Made by a program: the position numbers and the translations under genes. The notes beneath the pieces are model-generated. The model was given only the letters and a program-made list of their open reading frames with translations, searched no databases and had not been told where the DNA came from. 64,000 nucleotides of DNA from G963664835 sp965220775 (GTDB taxonomy: Bacteria > Chloroflexota > UBA6077 > FW602-bin22 > JBCLEL01): positions 806,001 to 870,000 of the forward strand of contig OZ244845.1 in assembly GCA_965220775.1 (NCBI GenBank). The letters are read 5' to 3'. Below, piece after piece: positions 17,210 through 26,127 of this stretch. How positions within the stretch are numbered: the first letter of the stretch is position 1; every line of letters begins with the position of its first letter.

Positions 17210-17878
17210 TTGATTTTCAGTGATGCCAGCTACATGGTCGTATCGAAAAACGTCTTTCCGTCGGCGTGGGACGAGCATCTCTATCCTGAGTGGGCAAAGA
17301 TCCGGCTGCTCCGCCATACGCCCGACCAACGACAGGGAAACGGCGTTGAGCCCCACTATCACGACTGCGACGAGTATTGGCATTTCATCACTGGTTACGG
17401 TGAAGCCTGGGTGGATGGGCAACTCTATGAGATAACCCCCAATACCACCGTGTATACCCCCATGGGAGTCGTGCACCGATTTCAGATGTTCACTGACTTT
17501 GATACAGTCGATGCGCCGACTCTTCACGAAGGCCGGAAAAGACGGAGGGGTCACCTCATCGTAAAGGACGACGGCATTCCCACTCCTACAGCCTCCGGTT
17601 TTGTCGTCGCCGGCGCCAGCAACGACGGCTCTTTTCCCGATCGCGGACCTCGTAGCCCGTTGAGCGAGCTGCGAACGATCACCATTCCTAGCGGTGAAAC
17701 CGAGGAAGGGCAGCTTTCTACCAATGAGCATTGGGTTGTTCTGGAGGGCGCGGCCCACCTGACCCTCGAAGAAATGGAGTTCGAGCTGTCGGAGGGCGAC
17801 GTGGCGTTACTGAAATCGGGTTTGAATCGACGGATGCGCTTCACAGCCGGCACTCGCGCGGTTGTAGCGCGAGAGTAG
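17210..17878 (+). CDS. Two-domain cupin protein
   Basis: A 222-residue protein with two cupin barrels. The N-terminal one has the metal-binding pattern EPHYHDCDEYWHFITGYGEAWVDGQ with a later VVHRF histidine. The C-terminal one has TNEHWVVLEGAAHLTLEEMEFEL but few histidines, so it may be structural. GGAG at 17201-17204 precedes TTG 17210. It may be a sugar isomerase, oxygenase or sensor of sugar; cupin sequence alone does not decide. It sits between the transporter and the double epimerase in the operon. Confidence 0.75.
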   Translation: MIFSDASYMVVSKNVFPSAWDEHLYPEWAKIRLLRHTPDQRQGNGVEPHYHDCDEYWHFITGYGEAWVDGQLYEITPNTTVYTPMGVVHRFQMFTDFDTVDAPTLHEGRKRRRGHLIVKDDGIPTPTASGFVVAGASNDGSFPDRGPRSPLSELRTITIPSGETEEGQLSTNEHWVVLEGAAHLTLEEMEFELSEGDVALLKSGLNRRMRFTAGTRAVVARE

Positions 17879-17901
17879 ATCGGCCGGACTCGAGCATATC
17901 G

Positions 17902-19485
17902 TTGCGCATTCTCATCACCGGAAGCCACAGCCTGCTTGGCAGAACGCTCGCCAATTCCTTCGCCCGCGAGCACAGCGTCGAGACCCTGGATCTTGCCGCG
18001 AAAGGAGACGGTCCTGAGCCCACTCACGTCGGAGACCCAAGAGACCGTGATTTCGCGTCGCGGGCCACCGCCGGCTGCGACGCAGTCATTCACTCTTTGT
18101 CGATGGTCCATCCCGACGATCCCCCGCACGAGGTCCTCGACGCCGCTGCCAGGCAGACCTACAATCTGCTTTCAACCGCTGCTTCGGCGACCCGATTCAT
18201 ACTCCTCAGCTCACTTCGGATGTTCGAGCGCTATCCGACAGAGTGGCTGGTATCCGAGTGGTGGGCGCCCAGACCCACCACCGACGTCGCCGATCTGGCC
18301 CCCTATGTCGCCGAGCTGACCGTTCGCGAGTCGGCGCGCGTCATGCCGATCAGGGCCATTGGGTTGCGTTTAGGTGAAGTAGTCGATAGCGAACATATTG
18401 CCGGCCGGCCGGCCGATCCTCGATGGCTCCACGTTGAAGACGCGGTGCGAGGCGTCCGGCGCGCCCTTGAGTTCGAGCCGCCTCCAGACGAGCAACGGAG
18501 CGGCTGGTGGGTCTTCCACATCGTCGGCGCCGGCCGGCGAACCCGCTTCCCACTCGGCCTGGCCGGACAGCCGCCCTTTAGCTATTCGCCCAAGCACGAT
18601 CTCGCGGCTGGCCTGCCGCCGCCGGCTTCATCTACGACCGCTATCGAATCCCCACCGCCAAAGCCGACCCGAAATATTCCGACCAGTGCCGCGATTCGCA
18701 GGGTGGTGATCTTTGGAGCTGGCGGCCCCTTGGCGTCAGCCACGACGGAAGCGCTCGCTCGCGACCACGCCCTGCGCCTGACCGATGTTCGCTCGTTGGA
18801 CAGCATCATAGCCGAGAACAAGCCCCAGTCGACCGGCGCGCCGCTCCCCAGAATCTTGGAATCTCCCCACGAGGAGCGCGTCGTCGACGTCTCTGATCCC
18901 GCACAGGTGATGGAGGCCACTCGCGGCATGGACGCGATGATCAACTGCACGGTGACGCGTCGCCACCCGGTAACTGACTTCCGGGTCAACATGATTGGTG
19001 CATACAACGTGATGCGGGCGGCAGTGCGCCACGGCATACGTCGCGTCGTCCACACCGGCCCTGCTCAAGTCACCCACAACTACCCGGCTGGCTACTGGTA
19101 CGAGTTTGGCGTCCCAGCGGACGTGCCGGCCCGTCCCTGCGGCGACCTTTACGGCTTGACCAAGTTCCTCGGCCAGGAGATCTGTCGAATATTTGCGGAG
19201 GAGCACGGTTTGGAGGTGCCGGCACTGCTGTTCGGCAACTTCAACAACCCATCGAACCCGCATCCACCACCGCCGCCCGGAGCATGGGTGATGCTGGTAT
19301 CTTGGCAGGACGCTGCCGAGGCGGTGCGGTTGGCTCTCAGGGCGCCGTCCTTTCCCAGTCCCTTCGAAGTGATGCACATCACCGGAGACATGCCGCATGG
19401 CAAGTATCCGAACGACAAAGCCAAGAAGCTGCTCGGATGGCAGCCCCGCGACCGCTTCGAGGATCAATGGCTGCGCGAGCCGTAA
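17902..19485 (+). CDS. Tandem NAD-dependent epimerase/dehydratase (double SDR)
   Basis: About 527 residues containing two extended-SDR-like domains. The first begins MRILITGSHSLLGRTLA and covers about residues 1-220, but it lacks an obvious YxxxK. The second begins near residue 265 (RRVVIFGAGGPLASATTEALA) and has the catalytic pair in DLYGLTKFLGQE, with a normal C-terminus. A proline-rich linker (PPPKPTRN) joins them. The start is taken as TTG 17902, because a longer frame would overlap the cupin gene. The first half may be a degenerate copy with a binding role. It is the last gene of the operon. Confidence 0.75.
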   Translation: MRILITGSHSLLGRTLANSFAREHSVETLDLAAKGDGPEPTHVGDPRDRDFASRATAGCDAVIHSLSMVHPDDPPHEVLDAAARQTYNLLSTAASATRFILLSSLRMFERYPTEWLVSEWWAPRPTTDVADLAPYVAELTVRESARVMPIRAIGLRLGEVVDSEHIAGRPADPRWLHVEDAVRGVRRALEFEPPPDEQRSGWWVFHIVGAGRRTRFPLGLAGQPPFSYSPKHDLAAGLPPPASSTTAIESPPPKPTRNIPTSAAIRRVVIFGAGGPLASATTEALARDHALRLTDVRSLDSIIAENKPQSTGAPLPRILESPHEERVVDVSDPAQVMEATRGMDAMINCTVTRRHPVTDFRVNMIGAYNVMRAAVRHGIRRVVHTGPAQVTHNYPAGYWYEFGVPADVPARPCGDLYGLTKFLGQEICRIFAEEHGLEVPALLFGNFNNPSNPHPPPPPGAWVMLVSWQDAAEAVRLALRAPSFPSPFEVMHITGDMPHGKYPNDKAKKLLGWQPRDRFEDQWLREP

Positions 19486-19554
19486 ACTGCGCATAGAGGA
19501 TCAGTAACACCGCACTGGCCAAAATAGGTCACCCTGGGTGCGAAAGCCGGCCCC

Positions 19555-20105
19555 TCAATTCTCCATTGGTACGAAAGCATGTCCCGGACCACGATCCGGG
19601 ATAGACCGCTCCGGCAGCCTCTCATTCGCCACTCCGGCCCCCCACTTCGTCAATCCGGCCCCCCATTCGTCATTCCGGCGAAGGCCGGAATCCAGAGGGG
19701 TGGGGAGGGGTAAGACCCCGAGACGATGGAAGAACCGCCCGGCGTCCCACCACTTGCCAAGACGACCGTAGGGGGTCCCTTGTGGGCACCCTGGGCAGGG
19801 TGCGGCAAACCCCCGCCGGCCGACCACCACCGCACCTCGTCAATCCCGCGAAGGTGGGAATCCAGGGAAGGTGGAGGGGTGGCACCAATGACACCCAAAC
19901 GCTTCCAGGCGACGGTCAACCATTTTGATACCTTGGTGTCCCGGCCCCAGCCGGCATGAGCGATTCCTATGAAAGCATGTCCCGGACTCCGATCCGGGAT
20001 CGCCTCCGGTACCGACTCGCGACACCAATATCTTGCGCCCGGCGCTCCCCACCATCCACCGCAACCGTCACTCCGGCTTTAGCCGGAGTCCGGAGGGGAG
20101 GGGCA
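19555..20105. repeat. Hairpin-repeat mosaic 4
   Basis: Elements in order: the CATTGGTACGAAAGCATGTCCCGG hairpin (about 19563), ATTCCGGC-GAAG-GCCGGAAT (about 19674), a TCCCGC-GAAG-GTGGGA variant (about 19843), a GTGTCCCGGCCCCAGCCGGC element (about 19937), a second GTCCCGGAC hairpin (about 19978), and ACTCCGGC-TTTA-GCCGGAGT (about 20070). The last differs from the standard stem at a paired position and in the loop. It lies between the end of the long operon and the orphan permease. Bases 19486-19554 hold no gene. Confidence 0.83.
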
Positions 20106-20136
20106 GGACCGCCATACAATGGGCAGAATCCCGCCC

Positions 20137-21072
20137 TCATTCAACCAAACCTGTCCGGTCGATGCTCTCGACGAAATAGCGTTGAAGGAAGATGTAGATC
20201 AATATCTGCGGCAAGACCACCAGAACCGTCGCCGCCATCATCAGGCCGTCGTTCACGTGAGCGCCGTGCGCCACTCCGTCGCCTTTCCCCGCCGCCTGGG
20301 AGAAGAAATAGGTCACGATCATCAGAAGACGCGACGGCAGTGTCGCATTGTCCAGGCCGCCATGTAGAAATACGGTTGGCATGAATACGTCGTTCCAGTG
20401 CCAGACCAGCGAGAACAGAAACACGACCAGGATGGCCGGCGAGGCCAGTGGCAAGATGATCTGCCAGAATACACGCAGCCGGCCGGCTCCATCGACAAAT
20501 GCCGCATCCTCTAGCTCCACCGGCAACCCCCGGAAGAATTGCCTGAAAATCAAGACGAAGATCGCCCCCTTTACACCGTGGGCCAACCAGGCCGGCGCAA
20601 TCCACGGCCAGTACGTGTTGAGCCAACCAAGCTCTAGGTAGAGGAAGAAAAGCGGTACGACGACAGTCTGTGGTGGGATGACGAAGGTGAATATTACTAG
20701 CAGAAACATCAGATCGCGGCCTGGGAAAGGGATCCGGGCAAACCCGTAGGCGACGAACGAGCAAATGAGGACTTGCCCAATCGCGGCCGGCAAGCTGGTA
20801 ATGACACTGTTACGGAGCGAATGAAAGTAGTTTGTCGCCTCAAGGGCGATGTCGTAGTGCTCGACGTACAGCTCGGTTGGGATCCAATACACCGTCAGAT
20901 CGTACAGATCCGCCGGCGATTTGAACGAGGTTGAAGCCATATAGACCACGGGGTACAAGAATACGTAGGTGACTTCGGCGAGCACCAAGTAGGTCAGCGC
21001 GCGACCGAGCCAACTCAGTCCCAGCCTCTGAAGCGACAGGGGATCGAACGACCGACGAAACCGCGCCGGCAT
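20137..21072 (-). CDS. Orphan carbohydrate ABC permease (MalG type)
   Basis: About 311 residues, with the typical first helix (YLVLAEVTYVFLYPVVYMASTSFKS), EAA loop (LEDAAFVDGAGRLRVFWQIILPLASP) and C-terminus QRYFVESIDRTGLVE. It is clearly a paralogue of the permease at 2145-3077. AAGG six bases before the ATG at 21072 supports that start; a longer frame to 21264 has no match to its paralogue. No MalF-type partner or binding protein adjoins it: repeats follow on one side and a divergent glycosidase on the other. It may borrow partners or be a leftover duplicate. Confidence 0.85.
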   Translation of the reverse strand: MPARFRRSFDPLSLQRLGLSWLGRALTYLVLAEVTYVFLYPVVYMASTSFKSPADLYDLTVYWIPTELYVEHYDIALEATNYFHSLRNSVITSLPAAIGQVLICSFVAYGFARIPFPGRDLMFLLVIFTFVIPPQTVVVPLFFLYLELGWLNTYWPWIAPAWLAHGVKGAIFVLIFRQFFRGLPVELEDAAFVDGAGRLRVFWQIILPLASPAILVVFLFSLVWHWNDVFMPTVFLHGGLDNATLPSRLLMIVTYFFSQAAGKGDGVAHGAHVNDGLMMAATVLVVLPQILIYIFLQRYFVESIDRTGLVE

Positions 21073-21335
21073 GCGCATCCTTGTGGCCAAGATCGCTACC
21101 TTTCGACTATGTTGATGCTCGCGTCTCCAATCCTGGATCGAATGCCCTCCCGGCATCTCCATCCCTGCGAGACCCAGCCCTGCCAACTCGGTTGATAGGG
21201 TCGGTGCGTAACCCAGTCCAAGCCAAGGGCCCTTGCGGCGATACCGACAGCATACCAACGACACTGGCCGGCTAGATACTATATTATGGTGGGCAGTTAC
21301 TCCGGGCTTCCGTTTGGAGAATGGGAGATCGTGCG

Positions 21336-23333
21336 TTGCCTATTAAGAGACTTGTTCGCGGCGCTGAAGTTGAGCTGAGGTTCGACCTCGATCCGCCGGT
21401 GACGGAATGGCGGCTGGTCTCACAGAGCGAAAGTCGGACCAGCGCTACCTATCAGGCCGACGGATACAGCCTCGTTATTGAAGAGGCTCGCGAAGAAGCC
21501 TACACGTTGGGCGAGTTCAGCTTGCGGCGCGATTCCGGCCAGGCGTTCACGCTGCATCGTTACGTTCTGGAAGTCCTGAGTAGCAGTGCGGATCTTCACC
21601 AGGTCTGGACGCCTTGGCAGCTCGATATGCACGTAGAGTTTGTCGGCCTGGCGCGCCGTCCAGCCTATGCGGCCTGGGCTGGCGATCACCGAGGTGCCGG
21701 CCAGGCACATCGAACGATGGCCGACCGATGTATTCCAATCATCATCGGAAAGAACCGAAAGGGCACGACTACGCTAGCGGCTGCATTCCTCGACCAGCGG
21801 ATTGAGACGGAGATCAACCACCAGGTGACCACTCACGTCCCATCGGGTAGCCAGCCTCGCGGTACATCCAATTTCAGCTTGCATCGGCCAACAGATGGCC
21901 ACTCCATCGGTCCCATCAGCGAGCATCGCGATGGATACTTCCTGTCCAATGGCTTGTCATGGTTCGATACTCTCCGGCTATTCCGTTCAGTCTATGATGA
22001 GAGGTCCGGCCGGCGATTTCGTCCCAGCCCGGATCCCGCCTGGGAGCCGGTGTGGGCTCCTTGGGGAGCCCCGAAAGGCGAGTGGGATTTCAGGCGGCCA
22101 GAAAGCATCGGCCCCGACGAGATCTGGGATATGGCGCCGGTCTTGAGAGAGCTCGGCTTCCGGGGTCTGATCAATTGGCTTAGCTGGTTCGGCGACGTCG
22201 AGGAGAAGTTCAAGGGTAAAGAGATGACCTGGGGATTTCCCGAGTACATCGGCGACTTCGAAGCCAGCTCCAAGTTTCCCGACCTGCCAGGTTTGATAGC
22301 GAGGCTCAAGAGCCTCGATCAGATGAGTATGCTCTGGATTTCGCCGTGGATGGCCGGCCGGCGGACCAGGGTGCGTCAGCAGCTAAAGGAGGCCCTGGTA
22401 GAGCTCGACATGAGCCACGAGGATGAACATTACAAGGTGTACTCGTCTTATCTTTGTCCTCGCAACCCAATCACCCAGCGGCACGTTCCAGAGCTGATGG
22501 CCAGGGTGCTGAGAGATACAGGGGCGGACGGCTACACTGTCGATATGATCGACTCCACGACTTTCGAGCCTTGCGTTGCCGACCACGAGCACAACTACTC
22601 GTCAATTGGGCTTGCGGTTGCTGATACGTTCGCTCGCATCCGCGAGGCGTGCGACGAGGTCAACCCCAATGCCGTGATCGAGTTCAGGGCGCGCTACTCG
22701 AACATCAGCAACATCTACAACGCCACGGCGCACCGTTCGCCGGATTCCGGCGAGGGCGGCAGCTACGATATGAATCGAAGGCAATGCCTCGTTCTCCGCT
22801 CCTACATCCCCCCTGGCGTCGCCGTCCACAACGACCCAGTATGGTGGCACATTCACGAGAACGATCAGACGGTGGCAAAGATGCTGTCAACGATGGTCGT
22901 CTCCGGCGTGCCTCAGGTAGGTGCCGACATCATGAACATGACCGACGAACATCGTCGGCTGCTCAAGGCGTGGTTGTCCTTCTACCACACCCACAAGGAA
23001 GACTTTCGCTACGGCCAGATGAGGCCAATCCAGGACGATCCGATGTCATCGACCATCCTGATCGAGCGCGATCGGAAGGCATTCGTCAGCTACGCTAGTT
23101 TCCCTGCGCTAAAGGTGCCGCTGAGCGCCGGCGCCGAGGAGATCTACCTCCTCAATTGCACCGACGAAGACTCTCTCTACACCATCCTGTTGAACACTGA
23201 CGGAGAGTTCCGGGCGACAGTGCATAGCTACGATCTGTCGCCGCTCTCGGAGTCGAAACTGACAGCGGTCGATGGAACAATGCTGGTTGATCTCCAGGTG
23301 CCGCAGGGTGGTTACGTATCTCTGCTTAAGTAG
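21336..23333 (+). CDS. Clan GH-D-like glycoside hydrolase (alpha-galactosidase-like)
   Basis: About 665 residues: an N-terminal beta-rich domain, then a TIM barrel resembling GH36/GH31 enzymes. The barrel shows WAPWGAPKGEW, KFPDLPGLIARLKS, LWISPWMAG, and ADGYTVDMID with candidate nucleophile D403. HRSPDSGEG holds candidate acid D470. The usual KxD motif reads TVD here. TTG 21336 is preferred to ATG 21321 because the product then aligns from residue 1 with the paralogue at 59701 (MPIKRLVRGAEVELRF against MGIEWTIHGAEVTLDF), with GGGAGA upstream. There is no signal peptide, so it is likely cytoplasmic. It is divergent from the orphan permease. Confidence 0.75.
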   Translation: MPIKRLVRGAEVELRFDLDPPVTEWRLVSQSESRTSATYQADGYSLVIEEAREEAYTLGEFSLRRDSGQAFTLHRYVLEVLSSSADLHQVWTPWQLDMHVEFVGLARRPAYAAWAGDHRGAGQAHRTMADRCIPIIIGKNRKGTTTLAAAFLDQRIETEINHQVTTHVPSGSQPRGTSNFSLHRPTDGHSIGPISEHRDGYFLSNGLSWFDTLRLFRSVYDERSGRRFRPSPDPAWEPVWAPWGAPKGEWDFRRPESIGPDEIWDMAPVLRELGFRGLINWLSWFGDVEEKFKGKEMTWGFPEYIGDFEASSKFPDLPGLIARLKSLDQMSMLWISPWMAGRRTRVRQQLKEALVELDMSHEDEHYKVYSSYLCPRNPITQRHVPELMARVLRDTGADGYTVDMIDSTTFEPCVADHEHNYSSIGLAVADTFARIREACDEVNPNAVIEFRARYSNISNIYNATAHRSPDSGEGGSYDMNRRQCLVLRSYIPPGVAVHNDPVWWHIHENDQTVAKMLSTMVVSGVPQVGADIMNMTDEHRRLLKAWLSFYHTHKEDFRYGQMRPIQDDPMSSTILIERDRKAFVSYASFPALKVPLSAGAEEIYLLNCTDEDSLYTILLNTDGEFRATVHSYDLSPLSESKLTAVDGTMLVDLQVPQGGYVSLLK

Positions 23334-23473
23334 AGTATCCTATTGTCGCCGCCGGCCTGGGCCTGCGCGCCATAGGCGAGCCCACGGGACATTCTCGCCG
23401 GCCGCAAGCCGCATTCGAGTCGATGGTCTGAGCCTTGACGGGGCTGAAAAAACGCCTTAAGGGGGCATCCTAC

Positions 23474-24259
23474 ATGGAAAGCGAAAGAAATGACGTCGAC
23501 CACCTTCTCCAGCACTTCAGAATTTGCGGCTACGCTGTCATCGAGGGACTCGCTCCGGCGGAGAAGATAGACAACATTTGGACCGCCTACCGGCCGCTCT
23601 TGGAGCAAGAGATAGCCCGTGACAACCCCGAATCTCGGGAACGCATCGACCGGATTGGCAGGTATGGGGTCCAGTTTCCCTGGAGGCCACCGTTCGACGA
23701 TCCCGCCATCGTCGAACATCCCACTCTGATGGCGTTCCTGGAGGAGCTATGGGGACGCGACGATTTCCTATTTACTTGGGCAAGGTGTGACGCCCCAATA
23801 CTTGGCAGCGGGTATCAACGCTGGCATCGCGATATCGGGTTGGAGGTAAAAGCCCCCTACCCCGATAGGTACATTCCCCCGCCAGTTATCGGTGCCAAGC
23901 TTGCCTTGGTCGACGTTGTCGAGGATAACGGCAGTCCGGAGTTGATCGCCTCCAGCCAATTTTTGCCCCATCCAGAATCAAACACGCAATATTTCGGCGC
24001 CGAAATGCTCGAAGCCGCCGGCGTTCCAAGCCGTCGGGTCAGCCTCAAGAAAGGCTCGCTCTGGATCCTGGACCCAAGGGTAATCCATAGAGGAACTCCC
24101 AATCGAACCAGCAATCCCAGGCCATTGGCGACTCTGGTATTTCACCCGCCAGAATTTTCCCACAATCACAACGTGGAGATGGAACGATCTGTCTACGATA
24201 GGCTCTCGCAACGTGGCAAACGGCTGTTACGCAATTGCCAAATATTGGAATCTGTTTGA
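23474..24259 (+). CDS. Phytanoyl-CoA dioxygenase (PhyH) family protein
   Basis: A 261-residue member of the local PhyH subfamily. Iron ligands are H118 and D120 (YQRWHRD) and H205 (IHRGTPNRTSNPRP), with R216 for 2-oxoglutarate. GGGGG precedes ATG 23474; the longer TTG frame from 23435 adds an unlikely leader. It forms a tandem with the next gene and both share YPxxYxPP, LPHP and EMLEAAGVPSRRV-type segments that the other members lack. The pair is therefore a recent duplication with its own specificity. Confidence 0.87.
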   Translation: MESERNDVDHLLQHFRICGYAVIEGLAPAEKIDNIWTAYRPLLEQEIARDNPESRERIDRIGRYGVQFPWRPPFDDPAIVEHPTLMAFLEELWGRDDFLFTWARCDAPILGSGYQRWHRDIGLEVKAPYPDRYIPPPVIGAKLALVDVVEDNGSPELIASSQFLPHPESNTQYFGAEMLEAAGVPSRRVSLKKGSLWILDPRVIHRGTPNRTSNPRPLATLVFHPPEFSHNHNVEMERSVYDRLSQRGKRLLRNCQILESV

Positions 24260-24304
24260 TCGTCGTGTAAACACCAGTTCGGGAGCCAGGAGGGATTGCA
24301 ATCC

Positions 24305-25141
24305 ATGCCAATTCAATACGATATCGACAAGATGCTCATATATTTCAAAATGAATGGCTACGTGGTATTCGAGAACTTCACAACCCCGCAAAAGGCGGAT
24401 CGAATACGTGAGGCCCACGAGAAGCTGCTGCAAAAATGGCTCGAACATGAACATCTCGAGTCCCTCCCCGGTGGTCATATCGATCGGTTGTATCGCTACG
24501 GCATCCAGTGGCCGTGGAGGATGCCCTTCAATGATCCTGAGATAGTCGAGCATCCGGCGTTGATGGAGTTCTTGGATCGACTCTGGGGTACCGACGACTA
24601 CCTCCTCTCCGGCATCGCCTGCGACACTTCCATGCCCGGCAGCGGGTACCAGAACTGGCATCGGGATACCGGCCTGACCTTCGATCCTCCATATCCCTCG
24701 CAGTATTCACCGCCAAGAGTCGTCGGCGCCAGGCTGGCTCTGCTCGATATCGATGAGGTAAACGGAAGCACCGAAGTGGCGCCATGCACCGAGTTTCTGC
24801 CCCATCCGACCACGTCGTCGTCGCACTTCGACGCGAAGATGTTGGAAGAAGCCGGCGTGCCGACGCGAAGGGTAGACCTCAGGAAGGGCTCTATGTTCGT
24901 GAAGGGGCCGCGGACACTTCATCGAGGGACGCCCAACCGCTCCACCAAGCCTAGGCCCTATCCAACAAACACCTATCACACCCGTGAGTTCGTCCATAAT
25001 CGACACGTGGAACTGACGCAGCCGGAATACAATTGCCTGTCAGAAAGAGGGAAAAGGCTGTTAGGTAATTGCCGCATAGTCGACTCCGTCGGATCCAGCC
25101 CGAGGCCGTTCAGCGATACCGACCCGGCAATGGGGCGCTAG
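24305..25141 (+). CDS. Phytanoyl-CoA dioxygenase (PhyH) family protein
   Basis: A 278-residue sister of the previous gene. Ligands are H119 and D121 (YQNWHRD) and H206 (LHRGTPNRSTKPRP), with R217. AGGAGG at 24288-24293 serves ATG 24305; TTG 24296 is too close. Several changes in the core (MFVKGPRTLHRG, EVNGSTEVAPCTEF) separate it from its neighbour, but the active-site residues are intact. A C-terminal tail of about 15 residues is unique. The two genes lie 45 bases apart and are probably cotranscribed. Confidence 0.87.
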   Translation: MPIQYDIDKMLIYFKMNGYVVFENFTTPQKADRIREAHEKLLQKWLEHEHLESLPGGHIDRLYRYGIQWPWRMPFNDPEIVEHPALMEFLDRLWGTDDYLLSGIACDTSMPGSGYQNWHRDTGLTFDPPYPSQYSPPRVVGARLALLDIDEVNGSTEVAPCTEFLPHPTTSSSHFDAKMLEEAGVPTRRVDLRKGSMFVKGPRTLHRGTPNRSTKPRPYPTNTYHTREFVHNRHVELTQPEYNCLSERGKRLLGNCRIVDSVGSSPRPFSDTDPAMGR

Positions 25142-25184
25142 TGAAAGTGCCGATGGAGCTTCGTTGCGAATGCACACCGGTTCG

Positions 25185-25985
25185 CCGTTGGTACGAGAAT
25201 GGTGTTACGCGGCCTCAGGTGTGCCCGCAATCCACGGCTCCCCCACTCGTCATTCCGGCCCCCCATTCGTCATTCCGGCGGAGGCCGGAATCCAGAGGGG
25301 AGGGGATTGGGAAATGTAGTGCGGGGGCTTGTCCCCCGCTGGGGCGGAGGAGGGGCGTGGCAGAATCCCCCGTGCGAATTCACCGTACAAAGCCACAACT
25401 CCGTCTTTTCATACCTTGGCGTGCCGGCGACAGCCGGGATGACCGATTGCTGTGAAAGCACGTCGCGGACTCCGAGCCGGGATAGACTCCCGCCGCCGGT
25501 CTCGTCATTGGTACGAAAGCATGTCCCGGACCCCGATCCGGGATGACGTTACGTGGCCCCGAGCCTGCCCGAATGCCACCACCCTCCAATCAACTTCGAT
25601 GCCGACTCTCCACCGGCGAATCCTGCCGAGTCGTAGACCGATGGTCGATGGCGGAATGAGAAAATGTAGTGCGGGGGCTTGTCCCCCGCTGGGGCGGAGG
25701 AGGGGCGTGGCAGAATCCGCGGTGCCAATTCGCCGTACCAAGCCACAACTCCAGCTTTTCATACCTTGGTGTGCCGGCGCCAGCCGGCATGAGCGATTGC
25801 TATGAAAGCATGTCCCGGACTCCGATCCGGGATAGACCGCTGCGGCAGCCTCTCATTCGCCATTCGCGGCATCCCTTCGTCAATTCGGCCCCTCATTCGT
25901 CATTCCAGCGATCGAAGGCTTGCCCCGTACCCCGATACGGGGCTGGAATCCAGAAGGGGTGGGGTGGCAAGGACACCATACATAT
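25185..25985. repeat. Hairpin-repeat mosaic 5
   Basis: A long mosaic. Elements in order: the GTACGAGAATGGTGTTACG element (about 25191), ATTCCGGC-GGAG-GCCGGAAT (about 25272), GCGGGGG-CTTG-TCCCCCGC (about 25320 and 25672), the CATACCTTGGCGTGCCGGC element (about 25410 and 25760), and GTCCCGGAC/GATCCGGGAT hairpins (about 25523 and 25811). A long ATTCCAGC...GCTGGAAT form with nested GCCCCGTA/TACGGGGC closes the series (about 25901-25952). The outer stem of the last keeps pairing through A-T replacement of G-C. A stretch of about 90 bases after the CTTG hairpin is repeated within the cluster. Confidence 0.85.
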
Positions 25986-26127
25986 GCAAGAATCCAAGCG
26001 TCCCGAGATTTTCATTCACCCATTTGGCCTTCGCAAGCCCATATGCGAATCCAACGTAACTGTCGAATCCGCCTGGACAAGTCCGCAGATCACGTGAATG
26101 ACACCGAGAGCCTTTGAGGAAATAACC

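Noticed and set aside
25669..26097. 142-residue and other small frames in repeat mosaics (also 6747-7439, 28267-28548)
   Set aside because: They consist of repeat-family sequence, run on both strands, and have no ribosome site or recognisable domain.
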